DNA of 64,000 bases from Exilibacterium sp. (GTDB taxonomy: Bacteria > Pseudomonadota > Gammaproteobacteria > Pseudomonadales > Cellvibrionaceae), in NCBI GenBank assembly GCA_028280195.1, contig JANQMH010000046.1:1-64000 (forward strand). Reading direction: 5' to 3'. Numbering within the stretch: position 1 is the stretch's first letter; each line of letters starts with the position of its first letter. Positions 38,323-47,762 of this stretch are shown in pieces. The notes beneath the pieces were generated by a model. It was not told the DNA's origin. It saw only the letters and a program-made list of their open reading frames with translations, and did not search any database. The position numbers and the translations under genes were made by a program.

Positions 38323-39072
38323 ATGAATATTGAAGACGGCGGTGAGCAGATTACCAATACACAGGATATTTACCGTACCCTCAAATCCCTGCAGCTCAGT
38401 CGCAGCCAATTGACGGTAAAAATCGGCGGCGACCGCAGCAGTTACGCCAGTATGACCATGCATGTGGATTTGCAGCGACAGCAGTTTGTCATCGACGAAT
38501 TGAACCCCGAGGCCGGCAATGCCGCCGTGGCCAGGGGCGAGACCTTTACCATCGTCGCCTATTACGAGGGGGTGCGCGTTATCCTCAAAGGCAGGCCCAC
38601 ACAGGCCAAAACGGCGCACGCCATCGCCAATGCCATTACCCTGGACTTTCCCGACTATATCTATCACAAGCAGCGCCGCAACGCCTTCCGTGCGCCGCTG
38701 CAGACAGATACTCCCTCCAGCGTGCTGCTGACTTCCAGCCAGCGGCAGGCGGTGCTGCAGGGCCGGGTAACCGACCTCTCCACCAGCGGCGTCGGTTGCG
38801 AGTTCAACGGTGTGGTGCGCCCGGAAATCGATCGCCACGAGCACTTTGAAAACTGCACCTTGAAAATCAACGGCGAATTCGAGTTGCGCTGCAGCCTGGT
38901 GGCCCGCCCCGCCAACTACCACCGCCGCTCCGACCGCTATACCTGCGGTTTCCGCTTTGCCGCCCTCGACCGCCAGCAGCAGAAGCATATCGACCGCTAT
39001 GTGCTGGCCATCCAGAGGCAGGCGCGCAAGGCGCAGCTCGAGCAGCGCCAGGCGCGTGCAGCGCTGGCCTGA
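38323..39072 (+). CDS. flgZ: YcgR/FlgZ-type PilZ flagellar brake protein
   Basis: A 249-residue protein with a YcgR-type N-terminal domain (about 15-110) and a C-terminal PilZ domain (about 120-235). The cyclic-di-GMP site is intact: RRNAFR gives RxxxR, and DLSTSGVG gives DxSxxG. Such proteins bind the motor or stator and slow swimming when cyclic-di-GMP rises. It follows flgN by 6 bases, matching the flgMNZ order of pseudomonads. It converges on the hydrolase gene 40 bases away. Confidence 0.92.
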   Translation: MNIEDGGEQITNTQDIYRTLKSLQLSRSQLTVKIGGDRSSYASMTMHVDLQRQQFVIDELNPEAGNAAVARGETFTIVAYYEGVRVILKGRPTQAKTAHAIANAITLDFPDYIYHKQRRNAFRAPLQTDTPSSVLLTSSQRQAVLQGRVTDLSTSGVGCEFNGVVRPEIDRHEHFENCTLKINGEFELRCSLVARPANYHRRSDRYTCGFRFAALDRQQQKHIDRYVLAIQRQARKAQLEQRQARAALA

Positions 39073-39112
39073 GCACAGCCGCCCGGCCCCCATATGCCGG
39101 CGCCCTGCGGTT

Positions 39113-40150
39113 CTAGACCTGCCCGCCGTCAAACAGCAAGTCGAGCAGGCGCTCAATAAACGCATTGTGCCCGGCAGTGCTGAAATTCAGGGTTCCCGAA
39201 AACGACAGGCGCTGTTCCGGGCAGTAGTACATAAACGAACCCCAGTGCCCGAGATGCCCCCAGAGTGTTTTGCCCCGCAGCCGCTTGCGGCCGATGCCCA
39301 TACCGTAGTGGTAATTCTCGCGCACGAAAATTCCGTCCAGGAAGCTGTCCAGCGTAGCTGTGCGCTCGAACAGGCGGCAGTGGAACAAGCCGCGCAGGAA
39401 GCGGTCCAGGTCGGCCAGCGTGGAAACGTGGCCGCCGGCCGCCCAGTCGACACTGCCGTGAATTAACAGAGCGTCGATATACCGGCCTTCGTCAACATGG
39501 TAGGGGTGGGACAACTCGCACCGCGCCTGCTCGTGACCCTCCAGCCAAGTATCGTGCATGGCCAGCGGATCGAAGATCCACTGCCGGCACATTTGCCAGT
39601 AGGGCATACCTGAAACAGCTTCGAGCAACAGCCCCAGTAAAACATAGCCGGTATCCGAATAGGTGTATGTCTCACCCGGTGCTCCCACCAGCCGGCAGTG
39701 GGCCAGCGCCCAGTCGATTATCTCTTCCGGGCTGCGCGCGCGACCGGGATCGCGGCTGATGACCTGCAGCCATTCATCGGAGAGGGCAAAGTCACTAAAC
39801 CCCGCCGTGTGATTGAGCAGATGAAGGGGGGTAATCTCATCGCGGTGATGGCCGGGCCGAACCGGCACTTTCGCGGCCAGGGCCGCGGGCAGGTATGTGG
39901 CGACGGGTGCACCGAGATCGAGTTTGCCCGCCTCCATCAGGCGGGCCGCCAGCACACCGGTAAAGGTCTTGCTCATACTGGCAATACGGAAGCCGTGCTG
40001 GGGCGCCAGCGCGCGCGCGCCACCCCTGGCAAAGCTGCCGGCAGCACCGCGCCAGTCGAGGCCCTGCAGCGGCGCGTGTACACCGAGAAGCACACCCGGT
40101 CTGTCACCGGCAGTGGCCTGTGCTATCAGGGCCTGCAGTTTCTCCCTCAT
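39113..40150 (-). CDS. Beta-lactamase-fold serine hydrolase (class C type), paralogue 1
   Basis: A 345-residue serine hydrolase of the class C beta-lactamase/MlrB/D-aminopeptidase group. The nucleophile motif SMSK (Ser58, Lys61) is intact; the second motif is YSD in YTYSDTGYVLLG instead of the usual YxN; HLGHWGS may act as the KTG-equivalent. No signal peptide is seen, so it is probably cytoplasmic. The ATG at 40150 has AGAGG 7 bases upstream; 40165 is an alternative. It follows the M81 peptidase gene, with the TonB receptor upstream, so a role in peptide or amide breakdown fits better than antibiotic resistance. Confidence 0.82.
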   Translation of the reverse strand: MREKLQALIAQATAGDRPGVLLGVHAPLQGLDWRGAAGSFARGGARALAPQHGFRIASMSKTFTGVLAARLMEAGKLDLGAPVATYLPAALAAKVPVRPGHHRDEITPLHLLNHTAGFSDFALSDEWLQVISRDPGRARSPEEIIDWALAHCRLVGAPGETYTYSDTGYVLLGLLLEAVSGMPYWQMCRQWIFDPLAMHDTWLEGHEQARCELSHPYHVDEGRYIDALLIHGSVDWAAGGHVSTLADLDRFLRGLFHCRLFERTATLDSFLDGIFVRENYHYGMGIGRKRLRGKTLWGHLGHWGSFMYYCPEQRLSFSGTLNFSTAGHNAFIERLLDLLFDGGQV

Positions 40151-40204
40151 CACAATGCCTCTCATTCAGGTTAATGCGCAAACCCGGCGGCACGGCGCCG
40201 GATA

Positions 40205-41680
40205 TCAGTTGCCGTCAAATTCGATGTCGTCCAGCGGCCAGATGGGGCGTTTGAGTTTGCGGTAGGGCAGGCTTGCAAAATCGATACTCCTGCCGCCGGG
40301 GGCGTTACAGTAAAGGATCAGCGAGGCAATCGCAGAGAAGTGCCGGTGAAAATGCTGGGCGGATTTCACCACAATCAAGCGTTTGTCGGCCGGCGTGATT
40401 CCCAGGGTCTCCAGACCGTCGGGGCCAAAAGTCTGGGCGCGCTCGGTGTGCAGCAGGACGTCAACACCATCGATACGTACCGCCGCGACATCGCCCAGGG
40501 GCCAGCCTCTCATACTGCCCGGCCCCCGCTGTTGCACATTGTCGGCCAGCGCCAGCACCGTTGCCGTCACATCCAGCGGCTCACCCGAAGCGGGGCCGGC
40601 CTTGCCCCCGATCCGCAGGGGCAGGCTGGCGCCGGCGCCGGCATCGCGGGCAATGCGCACCGCCAGCGGATCCCAGATGGCCGCCAGCGCCGCCGCTTTG
40701 ACCCCGCGCGCCAGCAGCGCCTTCAGTATCACAGTGGAGTCGCCGGCGGTGCCCGCGCCGGGATTATCGGACGCGTCGGCAATCACCACCGGTCCGGCGG
40801 CGGTATCGGCACGCAGTGCCAGATCCAGTGCCGCCTCCAGCGACAGGTAGTGATTCAAATCGACAGCGCGCAGCGCAAAGAAATCGGCAGCCAGATCGGC
40901 TGCGATCCGTTCGGCCCGGGGCCGGTCGTCATCGGTTACGACAATAACACCGGCGCCGGTATCGGCGGTATCGGCCCAGGGAAACCCGTGTACGATCGAA
41001 ACCGACAATACGCCCTGCTGCCGCTCGAATTGCCGTGCTCTGGCAATCAGCTCTCCGCCCGGCTCCCCGGTGGTATGCAGCAGCGTTAACATGGGGATCG
41101 ACACCCAGCAGGTAGCCGGCCTGACCTCCCCCTTCGCCGCAGCTTCGACAGCGAAAAAAACCTGCCGGGCGGTTTGCGGAAAATCCGTGTGCGGATATTC
41201 CTTACAGGCGGCAACCACCGTTGCCTTTTCAATGAGCGGCGCCGACAGGTTGGCATGCAAGTCGAGCATCACACCAATGGCCACACCCGGCCCGACCAAC
41301 TCGCGCACCCGCGTTAATACATCCCCCTCACAGTCGTCGCAAGCCGTGGCGATCTGGGCACCGTGCAGCATCAGGCAAACCATGTCCACCGGCATGGCAT
41401 CCTGCAGCTGCGCCAACAGCTCATCGCGCAGGGACTCATAGAAACGCTGCACCATCGCCCCGCCCGGGCTGGCATTGGACGCGGTACCGCGGACGACGGT
41501 ATGGCCGCAGGCCTCGGCCACCCGGATGAATGACAGGTAGCCGACATGGTGCTCGCACGCCTCCAGGCCATCACCGGGTTGGGGCCGGTAGATTGGCCTG
41601 CTGCTGTAGGCCGTGGGCCCGGTGGGGAACGGTGAAAAGCTGTTGGTTTCCAGGCACATGGCGGCAACAAAAACTTTCAT
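40205..41680 (-). CDS. M81-family metallopeptidase (MlrC-like)
   Basis: A 491-residue member of the M81/MlrC family, best known from the microcystinase MlrC that cleaves linearised microcystin. The metal site is visible as Asp140-x-His142 in MLDLHANLS and His164 in EYPHTDFP, 22 residues later, the spacing expected for MlrC ligands. DASDNPGAGTAGDST lies in the C-terminal MlrC_C-type half. There is no signal peptide. The ATG at 41680 replaces a TTG at 41686. It follows the TonB receptor by 116 bases and precedes a serine hydrolase, resembling an mlrC-mlrB pairing. Confidence 0.88.
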   Translation of the reverse strand: MKVFVAAMCLETNSFSPFPTGPTAYSSRPIYRPQPGDGLEACEHHVGYLSFIRVAEACGHTVVRGTASNASPGGAMVQRFYESLRDELLAQLQDAMPVDMVCLMLHGAQIATACDDCEGDVLTRVRELVGPGVAIGVMLDLHANLSAPLIEKATVVAACKEYPHTDFPQTARQVFFAVEAAAKGEVRPATCWVSIPMLTLLHTTGEPGGELIARARQFERQQGVLSVSIVHGFPWADTADTGAGVIVVTDDDRPRAERIAADLAADFFALRAVDLNHYLSLEAALDLALRADTAAGPVVIADASDNPGAGTAGDSTVILKALLARGVKAAALAAIWDPLAVRIARDAGAGASLPLRIGGKAGPASGEPLDVTATVLALADNVQQRGPGSMRGWPLGDVAAVRIDGVDVLLHTERAQTFGPDGLETLGITPADKRLIVVKSAQHFHRHFSAIASLILYCNAPGGRSIDFASLPYRKLKRPIWPLDDIEFDGN

Positions 41681-41796
41681 AGACAATCAATCCAGCACCA
41701 GCAGAAGCGCAACGGTCTGACAACCGGCCGCAGGGAAAAGCGGGAGCCGTGCCGGCGGCCCTCCCCTTCGTTTTTATCAAAATCAGCGCCGCGGCG

Positions 41797-44115
41797 CTAG
41801 AAATTGTAGCTCACATCGACACCGTAAGTGGGCGGGTTGAGAGGCTGGTAGTGCCGCTCGCCGTCGAGTTGGGAGCTGGCACCGGAAGCGCTGAGAAAGC
41901 GTTCCTGATCCAGCAGGTTTTTGCCCCAGATGCTGGAACTCCACACGCCGTCGGCTGAGCGCAGCCCGATGCGCAGATTCACCAGTGCAAATTCCTGGGT
42001 GCGAAAATCCGCGGTGCCGACAGCATCGGCATAATAGTCGGACTGATAGAAAACATCGGCTCGCAGGGTTCCTTGCAGCGCATCACTGACCGGGAAAACA
42101 TAGTCGAGCGCGCTGCTCACATTCCACAGCGGCGCCCGCGGCAGGCGGTTGCCGGAGTTGTCGGTGCTGGCATCGACCTCAAATTCATCGTACTGGGCAT
42201 CGGTATAACCGAGGTTGAAAGACAGAACCAACCCTTCGCTGGCCGCCCAACGGGTCTCGAGTTCCAGCCCCTGGGTTTTGGCAACACCGGCATTGTCACC
42301 GCTGAAGCCCTGATTCTGGACAAAGATAGTCTCCTGCTTATCGCGGAAATCCGCGTAAAACACCGCACCATTGACACGCAGGGTGTCATTCATCAGGCTG
42401 GCTTTCCAGCCCAGTTCGTAGGAAGTTATTTTTTCGGGCTGGAATTCCATCTGCGGGTCCCAATCGTTGAGAAACGCCAATTCAATCGGTTCGGCAAACG
42501 TCAACCCGACATTGAAACCACCGGATTTGAAACCGTGCGCCACCTTGGCATACAGGGTGACGGACTCGGACAGCCCATAGCTGTAGCTGAGGTCGGCGGA
42601 AAAGGCGTCGTCCTCCAGCTCTTCGCTGTCATCAATCAGCGGAATGCCGCTGAAATTAGCCAGAAATATGGCGGCGGTGGTGCGCGTCGGATCACTGGCG
42701 AAGATGTCCTGTACCAGCCGGACATCGCGCTTCTCCTTGGTGTAACGCAGTCCGGCGGTCACCGAGGCACGATCATCCAGACTGTAGGTAAGGGAGCCGA
42801 AAACAGCATTGGATTCGGTGCTGCCATCGGAGCCGTTGGCAATGATGGTGTCATCGGCCAGTTCGAAAGGCAGGCCCAAAACAGGCTCCATTACCGTGGG
42901 CAGTGTGCCGGCGAGGTCGTCGAACAGGCCCAGCGCCGCCCAGATACCGTCGGCGCCGGTAACAGCGTCCAGCGTGCCGGACAGATTTTCGCGGTAATGA
43001 TAAAAACCCAGGGCCCACTGCATGGGGCCGTCGCTGGTGGAGGCCAGCCGAATCTCCTGGCTGAACTGCTCGTGGTCTTCGCGGCGCAGGTTGGAAATCA
43101 GTGTAAACGCTGTGCCGTCCTGGTCGGAAAGCGCCTCGAACTCCAGTTCCCGATAGGCGCTGATGGCTGTTAACGCCATGCCGTCCAGCTCAAACTCGGC
43201 GCGCAGGGATGTACCCCACAGATCGCGGTCCTCGAAACCGACATCCGGGATGGCGACCCTGTCAGTGAGATTATCGCGGTCGATAACACCGTCGAGAATG
43301 CCTACCTGATAATTGCCGGTGGCGCGGTCGCGGGTTGCATCCAAAGACCAGACAAATTCCATCGTTTCACTCGGCGTGTACAGCAGCTGCATGCGCCCGC
43401 TGAGCGAATCCACATCGTTGACGTCGGGGCCGAGACTGTTGTCGAGGTAGCCATCGCGCCGCTGCGAACTCAGCGACAGCTTGCCCGCCAGGGTTTCGGC
43501 CAGCAGCGAGCCGGTGACATAGCCATTGACATTCTGCAGGTCGTAGTTGCCGATACTGGTATTGATTTCACCGCCGAACTCGTGCGTTGGTTGCCGGGTG
43601 ATGATATTAAACGCCCCCATGGTGGTGTTGCGGCCAAACACGGTACCCTGGGGGCCGCGCAGCACCTCCACCCGCTCGACATCAGCCAGAGCGGTGAGAC
43701 CTGCGGAGCCGCGGCCCATGTAGACTTCATCGATATAAATACCGACGCCGGGAGACAGGCCCAGAGTACCGCTGGCGGTGCTGAGACCGCGAATAATGAA
43801 TTCGCCGAAGGCCAGGGTCTGCTCCTGGCGCAAGGTCACATTGGGCACGAAAGCCGTGACGTCGTCGAGCCGGACCGATCCGGTTCTGGCCAGCTCGGCG
43901 GCGCCCATTACCGACATGGAGATGGCCACGTCCTGCAGATTCTGCTCGCGTTTTGTGGCGGTGACGATGATTTCCTCGAGCAGAAAATCATCTTGCTGGG
44001 CAACAGCCGGTTTACCGGCAAGCAGTTGCAGATTGGCGAGAGCCGCCATACCGAGTGTTTTTGCAGTGATATTGCTGATTGCAGAAGACAGCCTGCCGTT
44101 TTTCAAACCGCTCAT
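41797..44115 (-). CDS. TonB-dependent outer-membrane receptor
   Basis: A 772-residue receptor. A signal-like N-terminus ends near AVAQQDDFLLEEIIVTATKR, which contains the TonB-box-like segment; the plug (about 50-165) has RGPQGTVFGRNTTMGAFNI, and the barrel ends in a C-terminal aromatic (SYNF). The loop and barrel style is that of the large group of marine receptors for organic substrates rather than siderophores. The start at 44115 has AGGAG upstream. Its promoter overlaps TetR-type operator 1, so import of the substrate is likely induced by the compound. Confidence 0.93.
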   Translation of the reverse strand: MSGLKNGRLSSAISNITAKTLGMAALANLQLLAGKPAVAQQDDFLLEEIIVTATKREQNLQDVAISMSVMGAAELARTGSVRLDDVTAFVPNVTLRQEQTLAFGEFIIRGLSTASGTLGLSPGVGIYIDEVYMGRGSAGLTALADVERVEVLRGPQGTVFGRNTTMGAFNIITRQPTHEFGGEINTSIGNYDLQNVNGYVTGSLLAETLAGKLSLSSQRRDGYLDNSLGPDVNDVDSLSGRMQLLYTPSETMEFVWSLDATRDRATGNYQVGILDGVIDRDNLTDRVAIPDVGFEDRDLWGTSLRAEFELDGMALTAISAYRELEFEALSDQDGTAFTLISNLRREDHEQFSQEIRLASTSDGPMQWALGFYHYRENLSGTLDAVTGADGIWAALGLFDDLAGTLPTVMEPVLGLPFELADDTIIANGSDGSTESNAVFGSLTYSLDDRASVTAGLRYTKEKRDVRLVQDIFASDPTRTTAAIFLANFSGIPLIDDSEELEDDAFSADLSYSYGLSESVTLYAKVAHGFKSGGFNVGLTFAEPIELAFLNDWDPQMEFQPEKITSYELGWKASLMNDTLRVNGAVFYADFRDKQETIFVQNQGFSGDNAGVAKTQGLELETRWAASEGLVLSFNLGYTDAQYDEFEVDASTDNSGNRLPRAPLWNVSSALDYVFPVSDALQGTLRADVFYQSDYYADAVGTADFRTQEFALVNLRIGLRSADGVWSSSIWGKNLLDQERFLSASGASSQLDGERHYQPLNPPTYGVDVSYNF

Positions 44116-44201
44116 ACTACTCTCCTGGTTATAAATTGTTTTGATTATGTAGTCGTTATTATGATCTCGATGGTGCTGGTTAGTGCATATACTCAGCCTT
44201 A

Positions 44202-44230
44202 AGTATACAGTGTGTATATTGGTGAAACAA
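44202..44230 (-). promoter_or_regulatory. Promoter and TetR-type operator 1 (receptor gene)
   Basis: On the minus strand TTGTTT (complement at 44225-44230), 17 bases and TATACT (complement at 44202-44207) form a sigma-70-type promoter. The dyad 44202-44218, with ACA-G-TGT at its centre and TATA blocks on both sides, covers the spacer and -10. It is one of five such sites between 44.2 and 55.0 kb. Confidence 0.75.
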
Positions 44231-44352
44231 CAGACCTGCGGCGATAACAGCAAGAACTTTTTATGCTGTTAAGACACCACTACCCGGTCATTTCGTTTTT
44301 AAACCGCAGCTGCCGGCACAAGCGCAATCTGCGGCAGGGGCGGCGTTGTTAA

Positions 44353-44399
44353 AAGACGAAGGAGAGAAGACGAAGGGAAGAAGACGAAGGGAAGAAGAC
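44353..44399. repeat. 14-bp purine tandem repeat
   Basis: The unit GAAGACGAAGGGAA occurs at 44366-44379 and 44380-44393, with part copies on both sides. It lies between the tetR stop codon and the receptor promoter. This 370-base gap otherwise holds the operator and leader of the receptor gene; no gene is seen. Confidence 0.8.
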
Positions 44400-44485
44400 A
44401 GAAGGAGTTGATCGGATCGAGCGCAACACTGTAACAACAATGGCGAAAAAGCCGGTCGATCACCGACCGTGCGTTACCGCAGTCC

Positions 44486-45136
44486 CTAGTTCTCCAACAG
44501 CGGCCCGAGGCCGGCGATATAGGCCTTGACGGCGGAATCGACAAAGGCGCCGACCTCCCTGCGCGATCCGGTTTTAAACGGAATCTGCTGATCCAGTATC
44601 ACCTGGGTAATACCGTGCAGCAGCGTCCAGCCGGTAAAGGCATAAGGGAGGCGCATATAGGACTTGAGCAAATCGCTGGGATCATACAGGTCCTCACCGT
44701 AGATTACGGCAATGGACGTGGCATAGGCCCTGTCACTTTCCCGCTTCAGTTCCGGGTACTGGGAAAAGTTATGCAGGGTACCAAACATCAGCCGATAGAT
44801 ATTCGGGTGTTCTGTGGCAAAAAAGACATACTCCCGGCACAGTGCCATATAGCGCTTTTTGCGGTCTTCGCTTTTTGCCATTACCGCGGTATTGCGATCG
44901 GCCAGTTGTTGGAAGCCCTCCCGGGCCAGCTCGGCCAGCAGAAAGTCCATGGTCTGAAAGTGATTGTAGAAGTTGGCCGGCGTTACACCGATTTCCCGCG
45001 TCAGCCGCCGCAGAGTCAACGCCGCAATACCTTCCTGTTCAAGAATCTGTTTAGCCACATCGATCAGATCCTCGCGCACGTTACCGCGGTGATAGGTACT
45101 GCGCGATTGGCGCTTGCCAACGGAACGGGTAGCCAT
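44486..45136 (-). CDS. TetR-family repressor of the catabolic regulon
   Basis: A TetR-type regulator of about 216 residues. The helix-turn-helix is in GIAALTLRRLTREIGVTPANFYNHFQTMDFLL (two adjoining blocks); the rest is a helical ligand-binding domain. The ATG at 45136 (MATRSVGKRQSRSTY) gives the usual TetR N-terminus with a short basic tail; ATG at 45217 would add 27 residues. No copy of the dyad operator precedes the gene, so it may be made constitutively or from the upstream ligase transcript. It is the only regulator in the locus and the natural candidate for binding the five operators. The ligand could be an acyl-CoA or the substrate. Confidence 0.85.
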   Translation of the reverse strand: MATRSVGKRQSRSTYHRGNVREDLIDVAKQILEQEGIAALTLRRLTREIGVTPANFYNHFQTMDFLLAELAREGFQQLADRNTAVMAKSEDRKKRYMALCREYVFFATEHPNIYRLMFGTLHNFSQYPELKRESDRAYATSIAVIYGEDLYDPSDLLKSYMRLPYAFTGWTLLHGITQVILDQQIPFKTGSRREVGAFVDSAVKAYIAGLGPLLEN

Positions 45137-45282
45137 ATAGCGTTCGTACTCCCTGTCAAATCCGATATTGATACCGGCACAGTTTACCAATATCCGCTGC
45201 GGCAATCTATTCGCCATATTGCGGTCGCCACTGCTCAAAATTCCAGCGCCGGGCAGCGACCCATGTGCGCCCGCAGCAACCG

Positions 45283-46416
45283 CTACACGTCGACCAGGCG
45301 CCGGTGGCGCCGCAGAATTGCCTGCACCTTTGCGACCGGCAGCGCCGGTACCACCCTGCCGTCGCGACCCGACATGCTCTCGTTGGCAAAGGCGCTGTTC
45401 ATGATCGCCTCGTGAGTGGCCTCCATTGCCGCCTCGTAAAACAGACTCAAAGCGCCCTCACCGATCAAGTCCACCGATGTCACGCCCTGGTGCACATCTA
45501 TCCTGTGGCGATTAGCCGTGGAGAAAGCCAGGAACAGATCGCCGGACTCGTTGGCGGCAATGCCGCCGGCGCGGGCAATACCGTAAGCGCAGCGCCTGGC
45601 AAGCCGGTTCAGCTGGTGGGGCAACAGCGGCGCATCGGTGGCACAGATACCGATAATCGAGCCCAGTTCATCGCCGCTGGCACAGCCGTAATCCATCAGC
45701 TCCCGCCCCACCGGGATGCCCGCCACCTGCATAAATTCGCGGCTGCCAAAATTCGCCTGTACAAAGGCGCCCACGGTATAGGTGCAACCCTGATAGGGCA
45801 CGAGTCGCGACGATGTCCCCGAGCCGCCCTTGAACTCGAATACCCGCATGCCGGTGCCGCCGCCGACGCTGCCTTCCTCGACAGCGCCGCCACGGGCATC
45901 GTCGAAGGCCCGGATAATATGTTCGCGCTCAATATGGTGACCATCCATATCGTTCAAGTGGGCATCGCAGGTCTCCGCGGCAACCGGCAGCCAGAACGGC
46001 TGATCGATTTTCTCTGCAACCGCCATCTGCTGTGACAGCCACTGGGCAGTGGTGTCACGCGCCACCCCACAGGAATGGGTATTGGTAATGGTCACCGGCC
46101 CCTCGAAACGGCCGCGCTCTTCAATAAAAGCCATGCCGCTCATTTCACCGTTGCCGCTCATGGAGAAACAGCCGGCATAGACGGCGGCGGCCGGGTCTTT
46201 GCGGCCGTGGGGGAAGATCGCCGTCACGCCGGTGCGCACCGGCCCTTTGCCCACCACCAGGGGGCCGCTCTGCCCCTTAATCAGTGTGCAGTAACCCACT
46301 TCCACATTGCCCACATCGGTAATGGCGTTGTGTTCGCCGGGAGTGCCGTTAAACGGGATGCCGGCGCCGCGGGCGCGGGTCTTACCTGACGGGGTCTGGC
46401 GATGGCTTTTTTTCAT
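45283..46416 (-). CDS. S58/P1-family peptidase (DmpA-like, beta-peptidyl aminopeptidase type)
   Basis: A 377-residue DmpA/BapA-type N-terminal nucleophile hydrolase. The expected autocleavage site is visible as Gly252-Ser253 in DELGSIIGICATDAPL, where the serine would become the new N-terminus of the small chain. GVTAIFPHGRK, TNTHSCGVARDT and EGSVGGGTGMRVFEFKGGSG are family blocks. Members release N-terminal D-, L- or beta-amino acids from peptides and amides. There is no signal peptide. It starts 3 bases after the aminotransferase stop, in one unit with the acyl-CoA ligase. It is a key pointer to a beta- or D-amino acid in the substrate. Confidence 0.88.
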   Translation of the reverse strand: MKKSHRQTPSGKTRARGAGIPFNGTPGEHNAITDVGNVEVGYCTLIKGQSGPLVVGKGPVRTGVTAIFPHGRKDPAAAVYAGCFSMSGNGEMSGMAFIEERGRFEGPVTITNTHSCGVARDTTAQWLSQQMAVAEKIDQPFWLPVAAETCDAHLNDMDGHHIEREHIIRAFDDARGGAVEEGSVGGGTGMRVFEFKGGSGTSSRLVPYQGCTYTVGAFVQANFGSREFMQVAGIPVGRELMDYGCASGDELGSIIGICATDAPLLPHQLNRLARRCAYGIARAGGIAANESGDLFLAFSTANRHRIDVHQGVTSVDLIGEGALSLFYEAAMEATHEAIMNSAFANESMSGRDGRVVPALPVAKVQAILRRHRRLVDV

Positions 46417-46419
46417 GGT

Positions 46420-47748
46420 TCAACCCAGGCTGCGCATGCCCTGCAGCGCCTGTTCCAGCATGAAGTCAATATCGCTTTCCGTCATCGCCGTAGACAGCAG
46501 CATAAAACCCATGGGCGACATCAGCACACCGTTGTTGAGCATATGCAGGAAGAAACGATAAGCGCGCTGCAGCATCTCCGGGTGCCCAGCCACAACGGCG
46601 GCCATATCCCGATAGTTATGCATCTCAGTGCCTGCCTCCAGGTGAAACAGTCCGACCATGGAGGTGGCGCCGCGCACCATGGCGGGAACCGCGGCGATTT
46701 TTGCAGCTTCCCGCAGCCCCGCACGGGCGCGCTCGCCCAGCGCGGCAACCCGATCGAACTCGCTTTGCGTCAGCAACGCCATAGCCGCGGCGCCGGCGGC
46801 CATGGTCAGGGGGTTGGCATTGAAGGTGCCGCCGTGTCCCACCCGCGCACCGCCGTCGCGGGGGTCGAAAACCGCCTCCATGATATCGGCGCGGCCGCCT
46901 ACGGCGCCCACCGGCAGGCCGCCGCCGATAATCTTGCCCATGGCGGTAATATCGGGAGTCACGCCGGTAGCCCCCTGAGCCCCGCGGTAGCCCAGGCGAA
47001 AGCTGTAAACCTCGTCAAAGATCAACAGTATGCCGTGCTTTTGCGTCACCTCGCGGATAGCGCGCAGAAACGCCGGCGTGGCCTGTTCATAGCCCAGCTG
47101 TTTGACGATGGGATCGAGCAGCACCGCCGCCAGTTGGTCACGGTGCTTTTCAATAATGGCGCAGGCCGCCCCGGCATCGTTCATCGGAATGATCACCATA
47201 TCATCCGCCGCCCCCCGGCTGGCGCCGCACAGGGGCACACTGCTGGGGGCGCCGGCATCGCCCCAGCGCGCGGGGTCGGGCTGCTGGCTGGTGCTGGCGC
47301 CGTCATCGCTGCCGTGGTAAGCGCCCTCTACCTTGGCGACGGCAGGCTTGCCGCTAAACCCGCGCGCCGCTTTGAGAGCAAACATCACAGCTTCGGTACC
47401 GCTGTTACAAAAGCGAATGCGGTCAATACCCGGCATGCGCGCGCAGATCCGCTCTGCCAGATCGATCTCCGCGGCGGTGGGCATCCCCACTGAGATCACC
47501 TTTGCCGCCTGGGCCTGAATCGCAGCGACGATTTCCGGGTGCGAGTGGCCGTGCATATCGGCCGAGTAATTACAGACAAAGTCCAGGCGCTCTACCCCGT
47601 CCACATCGGTAATGCGACAGCCGCGACCGCTGGCGGCGTAGACCGGATAGGGCGCGTAGAACACGGTGTGGCGGCTGTTGCCGCCGGGCAACACCTGCAG
47701 GGCGCGCCGGTACAGTTGTTGCGATTTGGATTCATCGTCGGGGTACAT
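46420..47748 (-). CDS. Class III aminotransferase, beta-amino-acid-transaminase-like
   Basis: A 442-residue PLP enzyme of the class III/GSA-aminomutase group. PGGNSRH at 21-27, FDEVYSFR (Asp245) and MGKIIGGG (Lys272, Schiff-base lysine) are intact. The PGGNSR start and the HGHSHPEI block recall beta-phenylalanine aminotransferases, from memory and not by search. Such enzymes turn beta-amino acids into beta-keto acids. The ATG at 47748 has an AGGAG 6 bases upstream and is preferred over TTG at 47766. It lies between the acyl-CoA ligase and DmpA-like genes. Confidence 0.8.
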   Translation of the reverse strand: MYPDDESKSQQLYRRALQVLPGGNSRHTVFYAPYPVYAASGRGCRITDVDGVERLDFVCNYSADMHGHSHPEIVAAIQAQAAKVISVGMPTAAEIDLAERICARMPGIDRIRFCNSGTEAVMFALKAARGFSGKPAVAKVEGAYHGSDDGASTSQQPDPARWGDAGAPSSVPLCGASRGAADDMVIIPMNDAGAACAIIEKHRDQLAAVLLDPIVKQLGYEQATPAFLRAIREVTQKHGILLIFDEVYSFRLGYRGAQGATGVTPDITAMGKIIGGGLPVGAVGGRADIMEAVFDPRDGGARVGHGGTFNANPLTMAAGAAAMALLTQSEFDRVAALGERARAGLREAAKIAAVPAMVRGATSMVGLFHLEAGTEMHNYRDMAAVVAGHPEMLQRAYRFFLHMLNNGVLMSPMGFMLLSTAMTESDIDFMLEQALQGMRSLG

Positions 47749-47762
47749 CTGTTTCTCCTGCT